Shown piece by piece: positions 8,420 through 17,800 of a stretch of 64,000 nucleotides of DNA. The stretch is taken from assembly GCF_005577435.1 (NCBI RefSeq), contig NZ_CP040396.1, forward strand, positions 3,910,001 to 3,974,000, written 5' to 3'. This stretch comes from Paenibacillus algicola. GTDB lineage: Bacteria; Bacillota; Bacilli; Paenibacillales; Paenibacillaceae. A program made the position numbers and the translations under genes. Below the pieces are notes generated by a model. It was not told the origin of the DNA. It was given only the letters and a program-made list of their open reading frames with translations, and did no database searches. The first letter of the stretch is position 1. Each line of letters begins with the position of its first letter.

Positions 8420-10194
8420 GGCTTGCTGAACGATTCTTTATCCAGCCTTCAGAGCTAGGCGTCCACGAGACTGCATCGTGAAAATGAGGAAAAAAAGAAC
8501 GCGGAGCCTACGTTCCAAGTTCATCACCAGAAGCTGTAGCGTAATCACCGATTCACTTGTCTTTGCAAGGCGTGCGCGAATACAGCCAAGCCCATACTTG
8601 CGCTTGCCTTCTCCAAACTTGCCTTCAATCGCGTTTCGTTCGCCGGTGTCCTGTTTGAGAACTTGCTTTTCTTCGCTTGTCGGTCCATTTTTCGGCTTGC
8701 GCCCCAATGCTGGTCCACTTAGTCGGATTCCATGTTGCTTGCAGAAGCTCCGGTTTTCGCGCGTGCGATAGATTTGATCGGCTTGGACGACAGCCGGATA
8801 GAATCCCATACGCTTGCGTTACTTCTCGATCACGTCAATAAGCGTCGTGCTCTCGTTGAAGTTATCCCAGGACAGCCGATCCAGGAACGCATAGCCTTTG
8901 GTCATGCTTACTGCGATCTTGGCTCCGAACTCGACGCGTGCCTTGGCTTTCCCTCGTACAATCGGCCGGATATGCGGCTGATGAATGCTGACGATCCGAT
9001 CTTCCATCTGGTGAGAACGTGCATTGTACATGTGTAACTGCTGACGGTAAAGTTCATGAATGACCAGCAAGTCTCGGTAGGCTTTGCGGCTAAGCAGCGT
9101 GAGCTCCTGCACCTCGGCTTGTTCGGCGATGATGGCAAGGTTCCGTCCAACGTAACCGAGCTGAAGTCTGATGGCTTTGCGAATCACTTTGGGTCCCGGC
9201 CTGCGTTCCTTGGAGACGGCAAGAAATGGTTTGCGCGCCTTTTCCCGGTACGTACGTGGTTTCACCGTTTGTCCGATGAACGGTTCATGCAACGTATCGA
9301 TGATCGCTTCGAGCTTCTCCCGCGCTTCATTCAGCAGGTTCAGATCTGTGGGATATGATACATCCGCTGGCGCGCAAGTGGCATCTACCAGCATGGTCCC
9401 TTGATTTTGCAAAGCTGTCGCTTCTGATACTGTCGATACCAGATGCGCTTCAGAAACAGACGTTGTCGCTTCAGGACTCTCTGGCATTGCGGCCGTCTGG
9501 GGTGGTCCTGCTTTTGACGATTCATCCGACGCCTCCACAAACATCGTTTGCTGTTCGGCTTGAACGGCAGGGACTTCCTTCTTCGAGCGCTTTACTTTTC
9601 CTTGACCACCGCCGCTTGCGTCATTGCTGTCATCATCGTCTTTTGTTTCCTTCGCGCCCGTGGAGGCGACGAGCTCGTTCAGTTCAGCCAGCACTTCCGT
9701 CAAGCGCTTTCGGAAATGCGTCATCATGGAATGATGGAACGGCTGCTTCATCGCGAATCCGGGCAGACCGATGAAGTATTGCATATAGGGATTTTCACGA
9801 ATCGATTCCATGGTTTCTCTGTCCGTCAACTGCATACGCTCTTGAATGATTAATGCACCAAGCCCCATCCGCAAACGGATCGTTTGTTGACCGCGGAGCG
9901 TGTCTTTGAAAAACTGTCCGTACTTTTTCTCGGCTTCCACCCAAGGCACCAACCGCGCCAACTGAACCCAGCGATTTTCTTCGTTCAGTTTCCCTCCGAA
10001 AGGGAGAAAGAAATCGCCTGGCATGATCCATTGATTTTCGAGATACGCGGTCGGTTTGAACACTTCCATCATTCCATCTGCAAAGTTTTTGCTGTACTTT
10101 CGATGCATTCCTTTGCATATGAATTCGACACAAAGCACCAAAAGCCCTTGTTGTTATGCGGTTTTTAGCGATTTTATGAGCGTTCAGCAAGCCC
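8420..10194. mobile_element. Insertion sequence (IS5/IS1182-like), inactivated
   Basis: About 1.78 kb bounded by inverted ends that share 13 perfect bases: GGCTTGCTGAACG at 8420-8432 and its complement at 10182-10194. It contains one transposase gene broken by an in-frame stop. No convincing target duplication is visible; the outer bases differ (ATAGG left, TAGGG right when read inward), so the exact ends are uncertain by a few bases. It sits between the stop of the ASRT gene and the cysH promoter. Confidence 0.8.
8438..10141 (-). pseudogene. DDE transposase interrupted by an in-frame stop
   Basis: One reading frame from about 10141 to 8438 is split by a single TAA at 8819-8821 (context VIEK-stop-RKRMGFYPAVV); the frame is identical on both sides. 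The N-terminal part has a DUF772-type domain (GDFFLPFGGKLNEENRW) and the first catalytic Asp in VDATCAPADVSYPTD, followed by a low-complexity insert. The second Asp (VQADQIYRTREN) and the Glu (RNAIEGKFGEGKRKYG) lie after the stop, so the truncated product lacks two of three DDE residues. The true start may be an internal ATG near 10072; no strong ribosome site is seen. Confidence 0.82.
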
Positions 10195-10214
10195 TACATA
10201 AGACTCTTGTATTA

Positions 10215-10589
10215 TCAGTCTTTATCTACGGAATATGCCATAACACTCATTAGTGCATTTTCTGCTTGTGTAGAGTCAAGTCGGCTATACTGCACAAACG
10301 CAGGTTTACTAGCAATGACCTCCATAGCATATGGCACTCCAGCAGGAATTGAAACACCACTACTTGACTCGATGTGCGCAGTTCGGATATGTCTGGTGCG
10401 CTGCCCAGGCACTTGAGTATTCATCCCCAAAATCGGTTCCCGATCCTCAAAATATGCATTAATCGTAACGGTAATCTCATCCGCATTTAAATTTAGAACA
10501 CATACGGATTCATGACTTACCAGTTCCCCTGAGCTAGTTGGGGGAATATACCCGTCCGGAATAATCCAATGAGTCTTGCCTTTACACAT
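10215..10589 (-). CDS. Sensory rhodopsin transducer (ASRT) family protein
   Basis: A 124-residue beta-rich protein resembling the Anabaena sensory rhodopsin transducer family: near its start KGKTHWIIPDGYIPP, then SHESVCVLNLN, then RTRHIRT, and a C-terminal VQYSRLDSTQAENALMS. The founding member is a soluble tetramer that interacts with a rhodopsin; most bacterial homologues occur without a rhodopsin and have no settled function, with sugar binding suggested. The ATG at 10589 follows AAGGAGG with 8 bases spacing; an upstream ATG at 10619 lies before that site. No rhodopsin gene is visible in the window. Confidence 0.8.
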   Translation of the reverse strand: MCKGKTHWIIPDGYIPPTSSGELVSHESVCVLNLNADEITVTINAYFEDREPILGMNTQVPGQRTRHIRTAHIESSSGVSIPAGVPYAMEVIASKPAFVQYSRLDSTQAENALMSVMAYSVDKD

Positions 10590-10619
10590 TTTTAAGTCCT
10601 CCTTATGATGAATTTCCAA

Positions 10620-10960
10620 TATAATTCAAGTTTAAGTTTATCATAAAGTGATCTGTAAAATGACTACTTACATAGAAGGGTTCCGCAATAAAATCTCGGT
10701 CTCTATATGATTTATTGTGCAAGTTAAAAAATGATAAAGCTGCAGGTATTAATAGAAAAAAAATTTACCCTTACAGATTTAATAAGAAGTTGGATGAACG
10801 TTAACACGTTGTTCAAACTGGTGGCTCCTATTCGCTTAGTGAAGCCCTTGATTGAGTTCACGTAATACTTCGCATTTGACTACACATAATCCTTCTACAT
10901 ATGACAGATTGTAATAGAAGTGCGACACCCAGAAAAACAAAAGACCCATGCTGGGCGTAC
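10620..10960. other. AT-rich gap without a gene
   Basis: About 340 bp between the ASRT gene and the rpsI terminator. I find only short open frames without ribosome sites and no strong hairpin. It presumably carries the ASRT promoter, but no convincing sigma-A pair was found. Confidence 0.4.
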
Positions 10961-10962
10961 CA

Positions 10963-10995
10963 CAAAAAAAGCCCTTGGCCGGATGGCCAAGAGCT
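10963..10995 (-). terminator. Terminator of rplM-rpsI
   Basis: AGCTCTTGGCC and GGCCAAGGGCT pair around ATCC, and the minus strand continues with seven T residues. Confidence 0.9.
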
Positions 10996-11016
10996 TTCGT
11001 AAGAACAAAAATAATA

Positions 11017-11409
11017 TTAACGCTTGGAGAACTGAGGAGCGCGACGAGCCGCTTTAAGACCGTATTTCTTACGTTCTTTCATACGAGGGTCACGAGTCAG
11101 GAATCCAGCTTTCTTCAGGGAACCACGGAATTCAGGGTCAGCCTTCAGCAATGCACGGGAAATACCGTGACGGATTGCGCCAGCTTGACCGGAAATGCCG
11201 CCGCCATGAGCAATGACAAGAACATCGTATTTGCCCAATGTTTCAGTCAGTGTCAGAGGTTGCTTAACGATCAGCTTGAGAGTTTCCAAACCGAAATATT
11301 CGTTGATATCGCGTTTATTGATGACAATTCGTCCTTCACCCGGTACAAGGCGAACACGTGCTACCGAATGCTTACGACGACCTGTCCCATAGTATTGTAC
11401 TTGTGCCAT
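11017..11409 (-). CDS. rpsI: 30S ribosomal protein S9
   Basis: A 130-residue protein with the family signatures [19 protein letters not shown] and the basic C-terminal tail ending PQFSKR, which reaches the P-site tRNA. It is the last gene of the rplM-rpsI transcript, 19 bp after rplM, and is followed by a strong terminator. In Bacillus the cwlD region follows directly; here a sulfur and insertion-sequence insert intervenes. Confidence 0.97.
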   Translation of the reverse strand: MAQVQYYGTGRRKHSVARVRLVPGEGRIVINKRDINEYFGLETLKLIVKQPLTLTETLGKYDVLVIAHGGGISGQAGAIRHGISRALLKADPEFRGSLKKAGFLTRDPRMKERKKYGLKAARRAPQFSKR

Positions 11410-11428
11410 GAAACTGTCCTCCTTTTAA

Positions 11429-11866
11429 TTAACCTTGAAGTTCGTAAACTTCTGGTTTTTGAGCTTCGTGTGGATGTGCTGTGCCTGCATATGCTTTCAG
11501 TCTCAGCTTCATTTTCTCGCCCATGCGAGTTTTAGGAAGCATGCCGTGAACGGCGCTTTCGATCACGCGCTCAGGGAATTTCTTGATCAGGTCTTCAGCA
11601 ACAGTCACTTTCAATCCACCTGGATGCATGGAGTGACGGTAGTATTTCTTGTTGGACATCTTCTTCCCGGTCAGTACAATCTTCTCCGAGTTGATTACGA
11701 CTACGAAGTCGCCAGTATCCACATGTGGAGTAAATTGTGGCTTGTGCTTGCCGCGGATCAGAGCCGCAACTTCACTTGCCAAACGGCCAAGCGTTTTGCC
11801 TTCGGCATCAACGATGTACCAGTTACGCTCAACTTCATTTGGCTTCGCCATATAGGTGGTACGCAT
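11429..11866 (-). CDS. rplM: 50S ribosomal protein L13
   Basis: A 145-residue early-assembly protein of the large subunit ([28 protein letters not shown]). The ATG at 11866 (product [11 protein letters not shown]) follows AAGGAGG with 9 bases spacing. The frame is open further upstream to 11905 without a ribosome site there. It is preceded by a sigma-A promoter and an L13-type leader, so L13 probably controls its own synthesis. Confidence 0.97.
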   Translation of the reverse strand: MRTTYMAKPNEVERNWYIVDAEGKTLGRLASEVAALIRGKHKPQFTPHVDTGDFVVVINSEKIVLTGKKMSNKKYYRHSMHPGGLKVTVAEDLIKKFPERVIESAVHGMLPKTRMGEKMKLRLKAYAGTAHPHEAQKPEVYELQG

Positions 11867-11964
11867 GTTAAGTTTCCTCCTTGTATTCATCCGAAAAAGT
11901 TTCAAATGTTCATCATTTATCTTCGTTCATGTGTGAAGCAAATTTAAGTGTTAAATGGATCGTA

Positions 11965-12013
11965 TTACGGCATTTTCTCAACCGGGGCTGTGGGAGAGCC
12001 GTTAAGAAAACAC
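11965..12013 (-). ncRNA. L13 leader RNA (autoregulatory element)
   Basis: Directly after the rplM promoter the minus strand reads TTTTCTTAACGG, then CTCCCACAG, then CCGGTTGAGAAAATGC. This forms the stem of the known Firmicute L13 leader, a presumed binding site through which ribosomal protein L13 represses rplM-rpsI. Confidence 0.75.
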
Positions 12014-12020
12014 AACTTAT

Positions 12021-12049
12021 ATAATACAGGATACACGCATAAACTGCAA
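12021..12049 (-). promoter_or_regulatory. Sigma-A promoter of rplM-rpsI
   Basis: TTGCAG (12049-12044), 17 bases, TATTAT (12026-12021) on the minus strand, just upstream of the L13 leader. Confidence 0.75.
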
Positions 12050-12144
12050 GTGTTTTTTAAGGTAATGACCTTGAAAACAGCGCTGCTGCCAGGACGTTTA
12101 CACCGTCTCCAAAAACAGCGATCTCAGCATTAGCCCAGTGCCTG

Positions 12145-12936
12145 TTAAGTCCTGATTATATAAGAGGCTGCATCCAGCTCAACGTCCCACAGCATCAAGC
12201 CATGGCTGACCGCTGTTGGCCCTGCCGCTGCACGATTCTGCGCGATTAACGCAGTCCTAACGCTTTCAGGCGTACGTTTGCCCTCACCGACCTCAATCAG
12301 CGTACCCATAATAATCCGCACCATATGCTGTAAAAATCCACTGCCCGTGATATAGGTGTGTACGACACCCTGATCTCGTGGGTGATCCCGGCTCATGCTG
12401 GTGTCAACCTCCATCCATGCATCATAAATCGTCCGAACATGAGATGGCTTGGTGGAGCGGCGGGAAGCAAAGCTGGTGTAATCGTGCGTGCCCAGTAAAT
12501 GCTTCAAGCCTTCCTCCATTGCGCTCACATTCAGCCGTCCATAATGGTGAAATTGATAACGGAGATGAAAAGGATCCGGAAACTGGTTGGCGTTGATCGT
12601 ATATCGGTAGGTTTTGCGCTTCGCCTCCCGGCGGGAATGAAAATCAAGCGAAACCTCCTGTGCATCAGTTACGACAATGTCCGAAGGCAGCCTGGAGTTC
12701 AGAGCCGAACACCACCGCTCCGGAGGAATCATGGCAACGGAGCAGAAATTAAAAATCTGTCCCCGAGCATGAACGCCGGCATCGGTTCGGCCTGAGGCCG
12801 TGATTTTCAACGATTCCCCCGTCAAGCCGTAGATGGCCTGCTCAATCACATCCTGAACGGTGTTGCCGTCCGGCTGTGTCTGAAAGCCATTATAGTTCGT
12901 ACCGTCGTAGCTTACTCTCATCAGAAGATTGCGCAT
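12145..12936 (-). CDS. truA: tRNA pseudouridine(38-40) synthase TruA
   Basis: A 263-residue enzyme that isomerises uridines 38-40 of the anticodon arm. Catalytic Asp52 lies in SGRTDAGVHARGQ; YTSFASRRSTK and GSGFLQHMVRIIMG are further family segments. The ATG at 12936 follows AGGAGGG with 4-6 bases spacing; the open frame extends upstream to 13044 but without a matching ribosome site. It lies after the terminator of the rplQ transcript, and no clear promoter of its own is visible, so it may depend on read-through. Confidence 0.93.
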   Translation of the reverse strand: MRNLLMRVSYDGTNYNGFQTQPDGNTVQDVIEQAIYGLTGESLKITASGRTDAGVHARGQIFNFCSVAMIPPERWCSALNSRLPSDIVVTDAQEVSLDFHSRREAKRKTYRYTINANQFPDPFHLRYQFHHYGRLNVSAMEEGLKHLLGTHDYTSFASRRSTKPSHVRTIYDAWMEVDTSMSRDHPRDQGVVHTYITGSGFLQHMVRIIMGTLIEVGEGKRTPESVRTALIAQNRAAAGPTAVSHGLMLWDVELDAASYIIRT

Positions 12937-13008
12937 AATTTCCCTCCTGCCTGGTGCCTGATGTCGTTCTCCCCGGTTAGGTGAGTGCAGCCTGGTCCAA
13001 AAACACCT

Positions 13009-13037
13009 AAAAAAAGAGCCCACCAAGGAGCTCCTTT
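13009..13037 (-). terminator. Terminator after the hairpin-rich region downstream of rplQ
   Basis: GAGCTC and GGGCTC (minus strand) pair around CTTGGT, followed by seven T residues and flanked by an extra AAAA/TTTT stretch. It closes the S10-spc-alpha transcript. Confidence 0.75.
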
Positions 13038-13316
13038 TCATCATGCCAGCCGATCCTTCACAGTCAGCTGCATGACTAGAAGGCCTACCTTACGATGCCA
13101 CAGGTGTAGCCGAGAGGAGCCGAACAAGTACGGCATGTTCCATCTCGAACCACGTCCCTGATCTAGGCTCTGAACGATTATCACAGGGGATAAATCGGTA
13201 ACGAGCCGGGCATACATAACTACAGTCACTTCGGATGCAAAGCTCACTGTCGTTATTGAAACCTTTCGGCTGCAGCCACAAGATTTCAATAGTGATCTAA
13301 CAGGTTAGATTGTAAT
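13038..13316 (-). ncRNA. Candidate structured RNA between rplQ and truA
   Basis: This 280-bp interval is made of consecutive stem-loops. In transcription order: 13310-13295 (6 bp, 4-base loop); 13291-13254 (8 bp, then a wobble pair, CTT/AAG and GGC/GCC, TGCA loop); 13254-13218 (AAC/GTT, ACAGT/ACTGT, CTT/AAG); 13207-13166 (GGCTC/GAGCC outside, then 8 pairs with one bulge); 13150-13137 (GTTC/GAAC); 13136-13095 (ATGCC/GGCAT); 13091-13080 (AAGG/CCTT); 13074-13042 (CATGC/GCATG, AGC/GCT); then the terminator. I recognise no known RNA family. An 82-codon frame crosses it (13041-13289, TTG start) but has no ribosome site and no recognisable product. Confidence 0.5.
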
Positions 13317-13318
13317 GA

Positions 13319-13684
13319 TTAAGCGCGGTCTACCAGTTCCAGATAGACCATAGGAGCTGCGTCACCACGACGAGGTCCCAGCTTCAGGATACGAGTGTAT
13401 CCGCCGGCACGCTCGGAGTAACGAGGTGCAATCTCAGCAAACAGCTTTTGAATTGCATCCTGCTCACCATCAACCGTTTCACGACGAACAAATGCAGCTA
13501 CCTGACGACGTGCATGCAGGTCATTGCGCTTTGCCTTGGTGATCAGCTTTTCAGCGATGGAACGCACTTCCTTGGCTTTCGCCTCGGTTGTTTGAATACG
13601 CTCGTACAAGAACAGATCAGTTACCAGGTCACGAAACAACGCTTTACGCGCGCTGGAATCGCGGCCCAACTTTTGGTATGCCAT
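13319..13684 (-). CDS. rplQ: 50S ribosomal protein L17
   Basis: A 121-residue protein ([20 protein letters not shown], then [17 protein letters not shown]), located near the polypeptide exit tunnel. It is the last gene of the alpha operon, 34 bp after rpoA. In relatives the ECF transporter genes ecfA1, ecfA2 and ecfT usually follow; here a hairpin-rich non-coding stretch does. Confidence 0.97.
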   Translation of the reverse strand: MAYQKLGRDSSARKALFRDLVTDLFLYERIQTTEAKAKEVRSIAEKLITKAKRNDLHARRQVAAFVRRETVDGEQDAIQKLFAEIAPRYSERAGGYTRILKLGPRRGDAAPMVYLELVDRA

Positions 13685-13718
13685 GTGTTTTCCCTCCTTT
13701 GCTAAAGCAATCGCGAGA

Positions 13719-14663
13719 CTATTCTTCCGAACGGAGTCCCAAACCTAGCTCTTCAAGCTTCTCTTGAACTTCCTCCAAGGATTTGCGGCCCAGGTTACGG
13801 ACCTTCATCATATCCTCTTCAGTTTTCGTCGTCAGCTCTTGTACCGTATTGATGCCGGCACGTTTGAGGCAGTTATAGGAACGTACGGAGAGATCCAGCT
13901 CTTCGATCGTCATTTCAAGCACTTTTTCTTTCTTGTCTTCTTCTTTTTCGACCATGATCTCGGCATCCTTCGCTTCGTCGGTCAGACCGACGAACAGGAA
14001 GAGGTGCTCGGTCAGGATTTTGGCGCCAAGGCTGACGGCTTCCTCCGGGCGAATGCTGCCATCCGTCCAGATTTCCATAGTCAGCTTGTCATAGTTGGTC
14101 ACTTGACCTACGCGGGTGTTTTCAACGCTGTAGTTGACACGGCTGATCGGCGTATAGATCGAATCGACGGGAATGACGCCGATAGGCTGGTCATCGTGCT
14201 TGTTCCGATCCGCCTGGACATAGCCACGACCGCGATTGGCGAAAACACGCATATGAAGTCTTGCACCCGGGCCAAGCGTCGCAATATGCAGATCCGGATT
14301 AAGAATCTCCACATCGCTGTCTGCACGGATGTCTCCGGCAGTCACGACACCTTCGCCTTCCGCATCAATTTCGAACACTTTCTCTTCGTCGGAATGAATC
14401 TTCAGCGACAAAGCCTTCAGGTTCAAAATGATTTCAGTCACGTCTTCCATGACACCCGGAACCGTAGAGAACTCATGCAGAACGCCGTCAATCTGAATAG
14501 ATGTGACAGCTGCACCAGGCAGCGAGGACAGCAAAATGCGGCGGAGAGAATTCCCCAGCGTTGTGCCGTAGCCACGCTCCAGCGGTTCAACTATGAATTT
14601 TCCATAGGTTCCTTCCTCATTGACATCAACGGTCTCAATTTTCGGCTTTTCGATTTCAATCAC
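13719..14663 (-). CDS. rpoA: RNA polymerase alpha subunit
   Basis: A 314-residue subunit. The N-terminal domain (about 1-230) dimerises and holds beta and beta-prime; a charged linker rich in Glu and Lys follows; the C-terminal domain (about 245-314, [20 protein letters not shown]) binds UP elements and activators. It lies between rpsK and rplQ as in other Firmicutes, with 131 bp before it in which no clear promoter was found. Confidence 0.98.
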   Translation of the reverse strand: MIEIEKPKIETVDVNEEGTYGKFIVEPLERGYGTTLGNSLRRILLSSLPGAAVTSIQIDGVLHEFSTVPGVMEDVTEIILNLKALSLKIHSDEEKVFEIDAEGEGVVTAGDIRADSDVEILNPDLHIATLGPGARLHMRVFANRGRGYVQADRNKHDDQPIGVIPVDSIYTPISRVNYSVENTRVGQVTNYDKLTMEIWTDGSIRPEEAVSLGAKILTEHLFLFVGLTDEAKDAEIMVEKEEDKKEKVLEMTIEELDLSVRSYNCLKRAGINTVQELTTKTEEDMMKVRNLGRKSLEEVQEKLEELGLGLRSEE

Positions 14664-14794
14664 GCAAGTACCCCTCCTTCAAACGTCGCTCCTATATGAA
14701 ACTGTCATCTTATCCAGTAATCCATGTAGTATGCCTAAACAACCATTCTTAGCAGATTGCACCGGATTTATACCACATTAACAGGATGACTTCA

Positions 14795-15190
14795 TTATAC
14801 GCGACGACGTTTTGGCGGACGGCATCCGTTATGCGGAATTGGTGTTACGTCCTTGATCAGGTTAACTTCAAGACCTGCAGCCTGGAGGGAACGGATAGCT
14901 GCCTCACGGCCAGCGCCCGGACCTTTAACCATAACCTCTACAGCCTTCATGCCATGTTCCATTGCTGCTTTAGCCGCTGTTTCAGCAGCCATCTGTGCAG
15001 CAAACGGAGTGGACTTACGGGAACCTTTGAAACCCATGCCGCCGGAGCTCGCCCAAGAAATAGCATTTCCGTGGGGATCCGTAATGGTAACAATCGTATT
15101 GTTGAACGTGGAACGGATGTGAGCCACGCCAGATTCAATATTTTTGCGGTCACGACGTTTAGTACGTACGACTTTTTTTGGTTTAGCCAT
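14795..15190 (-). CDS. rpsK: 30S ribosomal protein S11
   Basis: A 131-residue platform protein ([19 protein letters not shown], then the C-terminal [11 protein letters not shown]). It lies 19 bp after rpsM and is followed by rpoA. Confidence 0.97.
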   Translation of the reverse strand: MAKPKKVVRTKRRDRKNIESGVAHIRSTFNNTIVTITDPHGNAISWASSGGMGFKGSRKSTPFAAQMAAETAAKAAMEHGMKAVEVMVKGPGAGREAAIRSLQAAGLEVNLIKDVTPIPHNGCRPPKRRRV

Positions 15191-15209
15191 TGTCTGTTAT
15201 CCCCCTTTC

Positions 15210-15578
15210 TTATTTCTTTTTGTTCGCTACCGTACGACGAGGACCTTTACGTGTACGAGCATTGGTTTTAGTACGTTGACCACGGACAGGCAGACCACGA
15301 CGGTGACGAATACCGCGGTAGCAGCCAATCTCCGAGAGACGTTTAATATTCAAAGAAATTTCACGACGCAGGTCACCTTCAACCTTCACATTACCGTCGA
15401 TCGTTTCGCGCAATTTGTTTACTTCGTCTTCTGTCAGATCACGGACACGAGTGTCCGGATTGATGCCTGCTTCATTGATAATTTTCTGGGAAGTCGTTTT
15501 GCCGACTCCGAAAATGTAAGTCAAGGCGATCTCAACGCGTTTGTCACGTGGCAAATCCACACCAGCTATACGAGCCAT
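15210..15578 (-). CDS. rpsM: 30S ribosomal protein S13
   Basis: A 122-residue head protein ([21 protein letters not shown]) with helix-hairpin-helix region ([13 protein letters not shown]) and a basic tail ([14 protein letters not shown]) that contacts tRNA and the intersubunit bridge. It follows rpmJ by 18 bp. Confidence 0.97.
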   Translation of the reverse strand: MARIAGVDLPRDKRVEIALTYIFGVGKTTSQKIINEAGINPDTRVRDLTEDEVNKLRETIDGNVKVEGDLRREISLNIKRLSEIGCYRGIRHRRGLPVRGQRTKTNARTRKGPRRTVANKKK

Positions 15579-15596
15579 TACGCTACACCCCCTTCT

Positions 15597-15731
<135 letters not shown>

Positions 15732-15785
15732 TTACATCAGTAAAACCGCTTCGCAGCTTTTGTTGTTTCCAGACGGAAACGACAT

Positions 15786-16001
15786 CTATTTACGGTAAGT
15801 GATACGACCTTTAGTTAAATCGTATGGTGAAAGTTGGACAACCACTTTGTCACCTGTAAGGATACGGATAAAGTGCATCCGCAGCTTCCCGGAGACGTGA
15901 GCTAAAATCTGATGACCATTTTCCAGCTCGACCTTGAATGTTGCATTCGGCAACGGCTCGATGACCGTGCCTTCGACTTCAATGACATCTTCTTTGGCCA
16001 C
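15786..16001 (-). CDS. infA: Translation initiation factor IF-1
   Basis: A 71-residue OB-fold protein that occupies the A site during initiation. I use the GTG at 16001 (product [12 protein letters not shown] after Met) because GGAG is 7 bases before it; the ATG at 16007 lies only 1 base after that site. It starts 2 bp after the upstream KOW gene, implying translational coupling. Confidence 0.95.
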   Translation of the reverse strand: MAKEDVIEVEGTVIEPLPNATFKVELENGHQILAHVSGKLRMHFIRILTGDKVVVQLSPYDLTKGRITYRK

Positions 16002-16003
16002 AA

Positions 16004-16309
16004 TCATTCTCCTTTCTGATCAGCATTCGGATTCTCGGATAAAAATCGGCTGACGGCGAACCGCAGCTTTCCATTTGTTACCCGACCGCTTTCTTGCAAA
16101 CTGTTTACAACTTCGCTGCTAATAAAGGATTGAGGCATCAGATGAAGAATGTTCTTTTTCTTCGCCTGATCGAATTTAATGCTGTGCCCATCCGCTATCT
16201 TAACATACTTGCTGTCCTCAATAGAAACGATAACGGCATGCTGATCGGCACCTTTGCCTCTCAAGATCCTAACGACCTGACCCAAGCTCAATGTGACTGG
16301 TTTATTCAA
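16004..16309 (-). CDS. KOW-domain RNA-binding protein (L14e-like)
   Basis: A 101-residue protein whose first half ([22 protein letters not shown]) is a KOW/L14e-like RNA-binding fold. Such a gene is regularly found between map and infA in Bacillus and Paenibacillus, but its function is not established; a ribosome-linked role is inferred from position. The TTG at 16309 is the likely start, preceded by GGAG and AGGTG and 8 bp after map. The frame is open to 16390 but that part is the map gene in another frame. Confidence 0.75.
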   Translation of the reverse strand: MNKPVTLSLGQVVRILRGKGADQHAVIVSIEDSKYVKIADGHSIKFDQAKKKNILHLMPQSFISSEVVNSLQESGRVTNGKLRFAVSRFLSENPNADQKGE

Positions 16310-16317
16310 CGTATCAC

Positions 16318-17744
<1,427 letters not shown>

Positions 17745-17756
17745 TTAGAACAGCAT

Positions 17757-17799
17757 AATAGGTGCCGGAAGGGGACAAGCCACTACCCGGAACCTATTA
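17757..17799. repeat. Inverted repeat between secY and adk
   Basis: TAATAGGTGCCGG (17757-17769) and its near complement (17787-17799, one mismatch) can form a 13-bp stem around a 17-base loop. No T tract follows, so it is more likely an RNA-processing or stability hairpin than a terminator. Confidence 0.5.
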
Positions 17800-17800
17800 C

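Noticed and set aside
8438..8809. A separate 123-residue protein
   Set aside because: It is the C-terminal half of the transposase in the same frame beyond an in-frame stop, not an independent gene.
13041..13289. 82-codon minus-strand frame (TTG start) in the hairpin-rich region
   Set aside because: No ribosome site, no recognisable family, and the DNA is better explained by consecutive inverted repeats.
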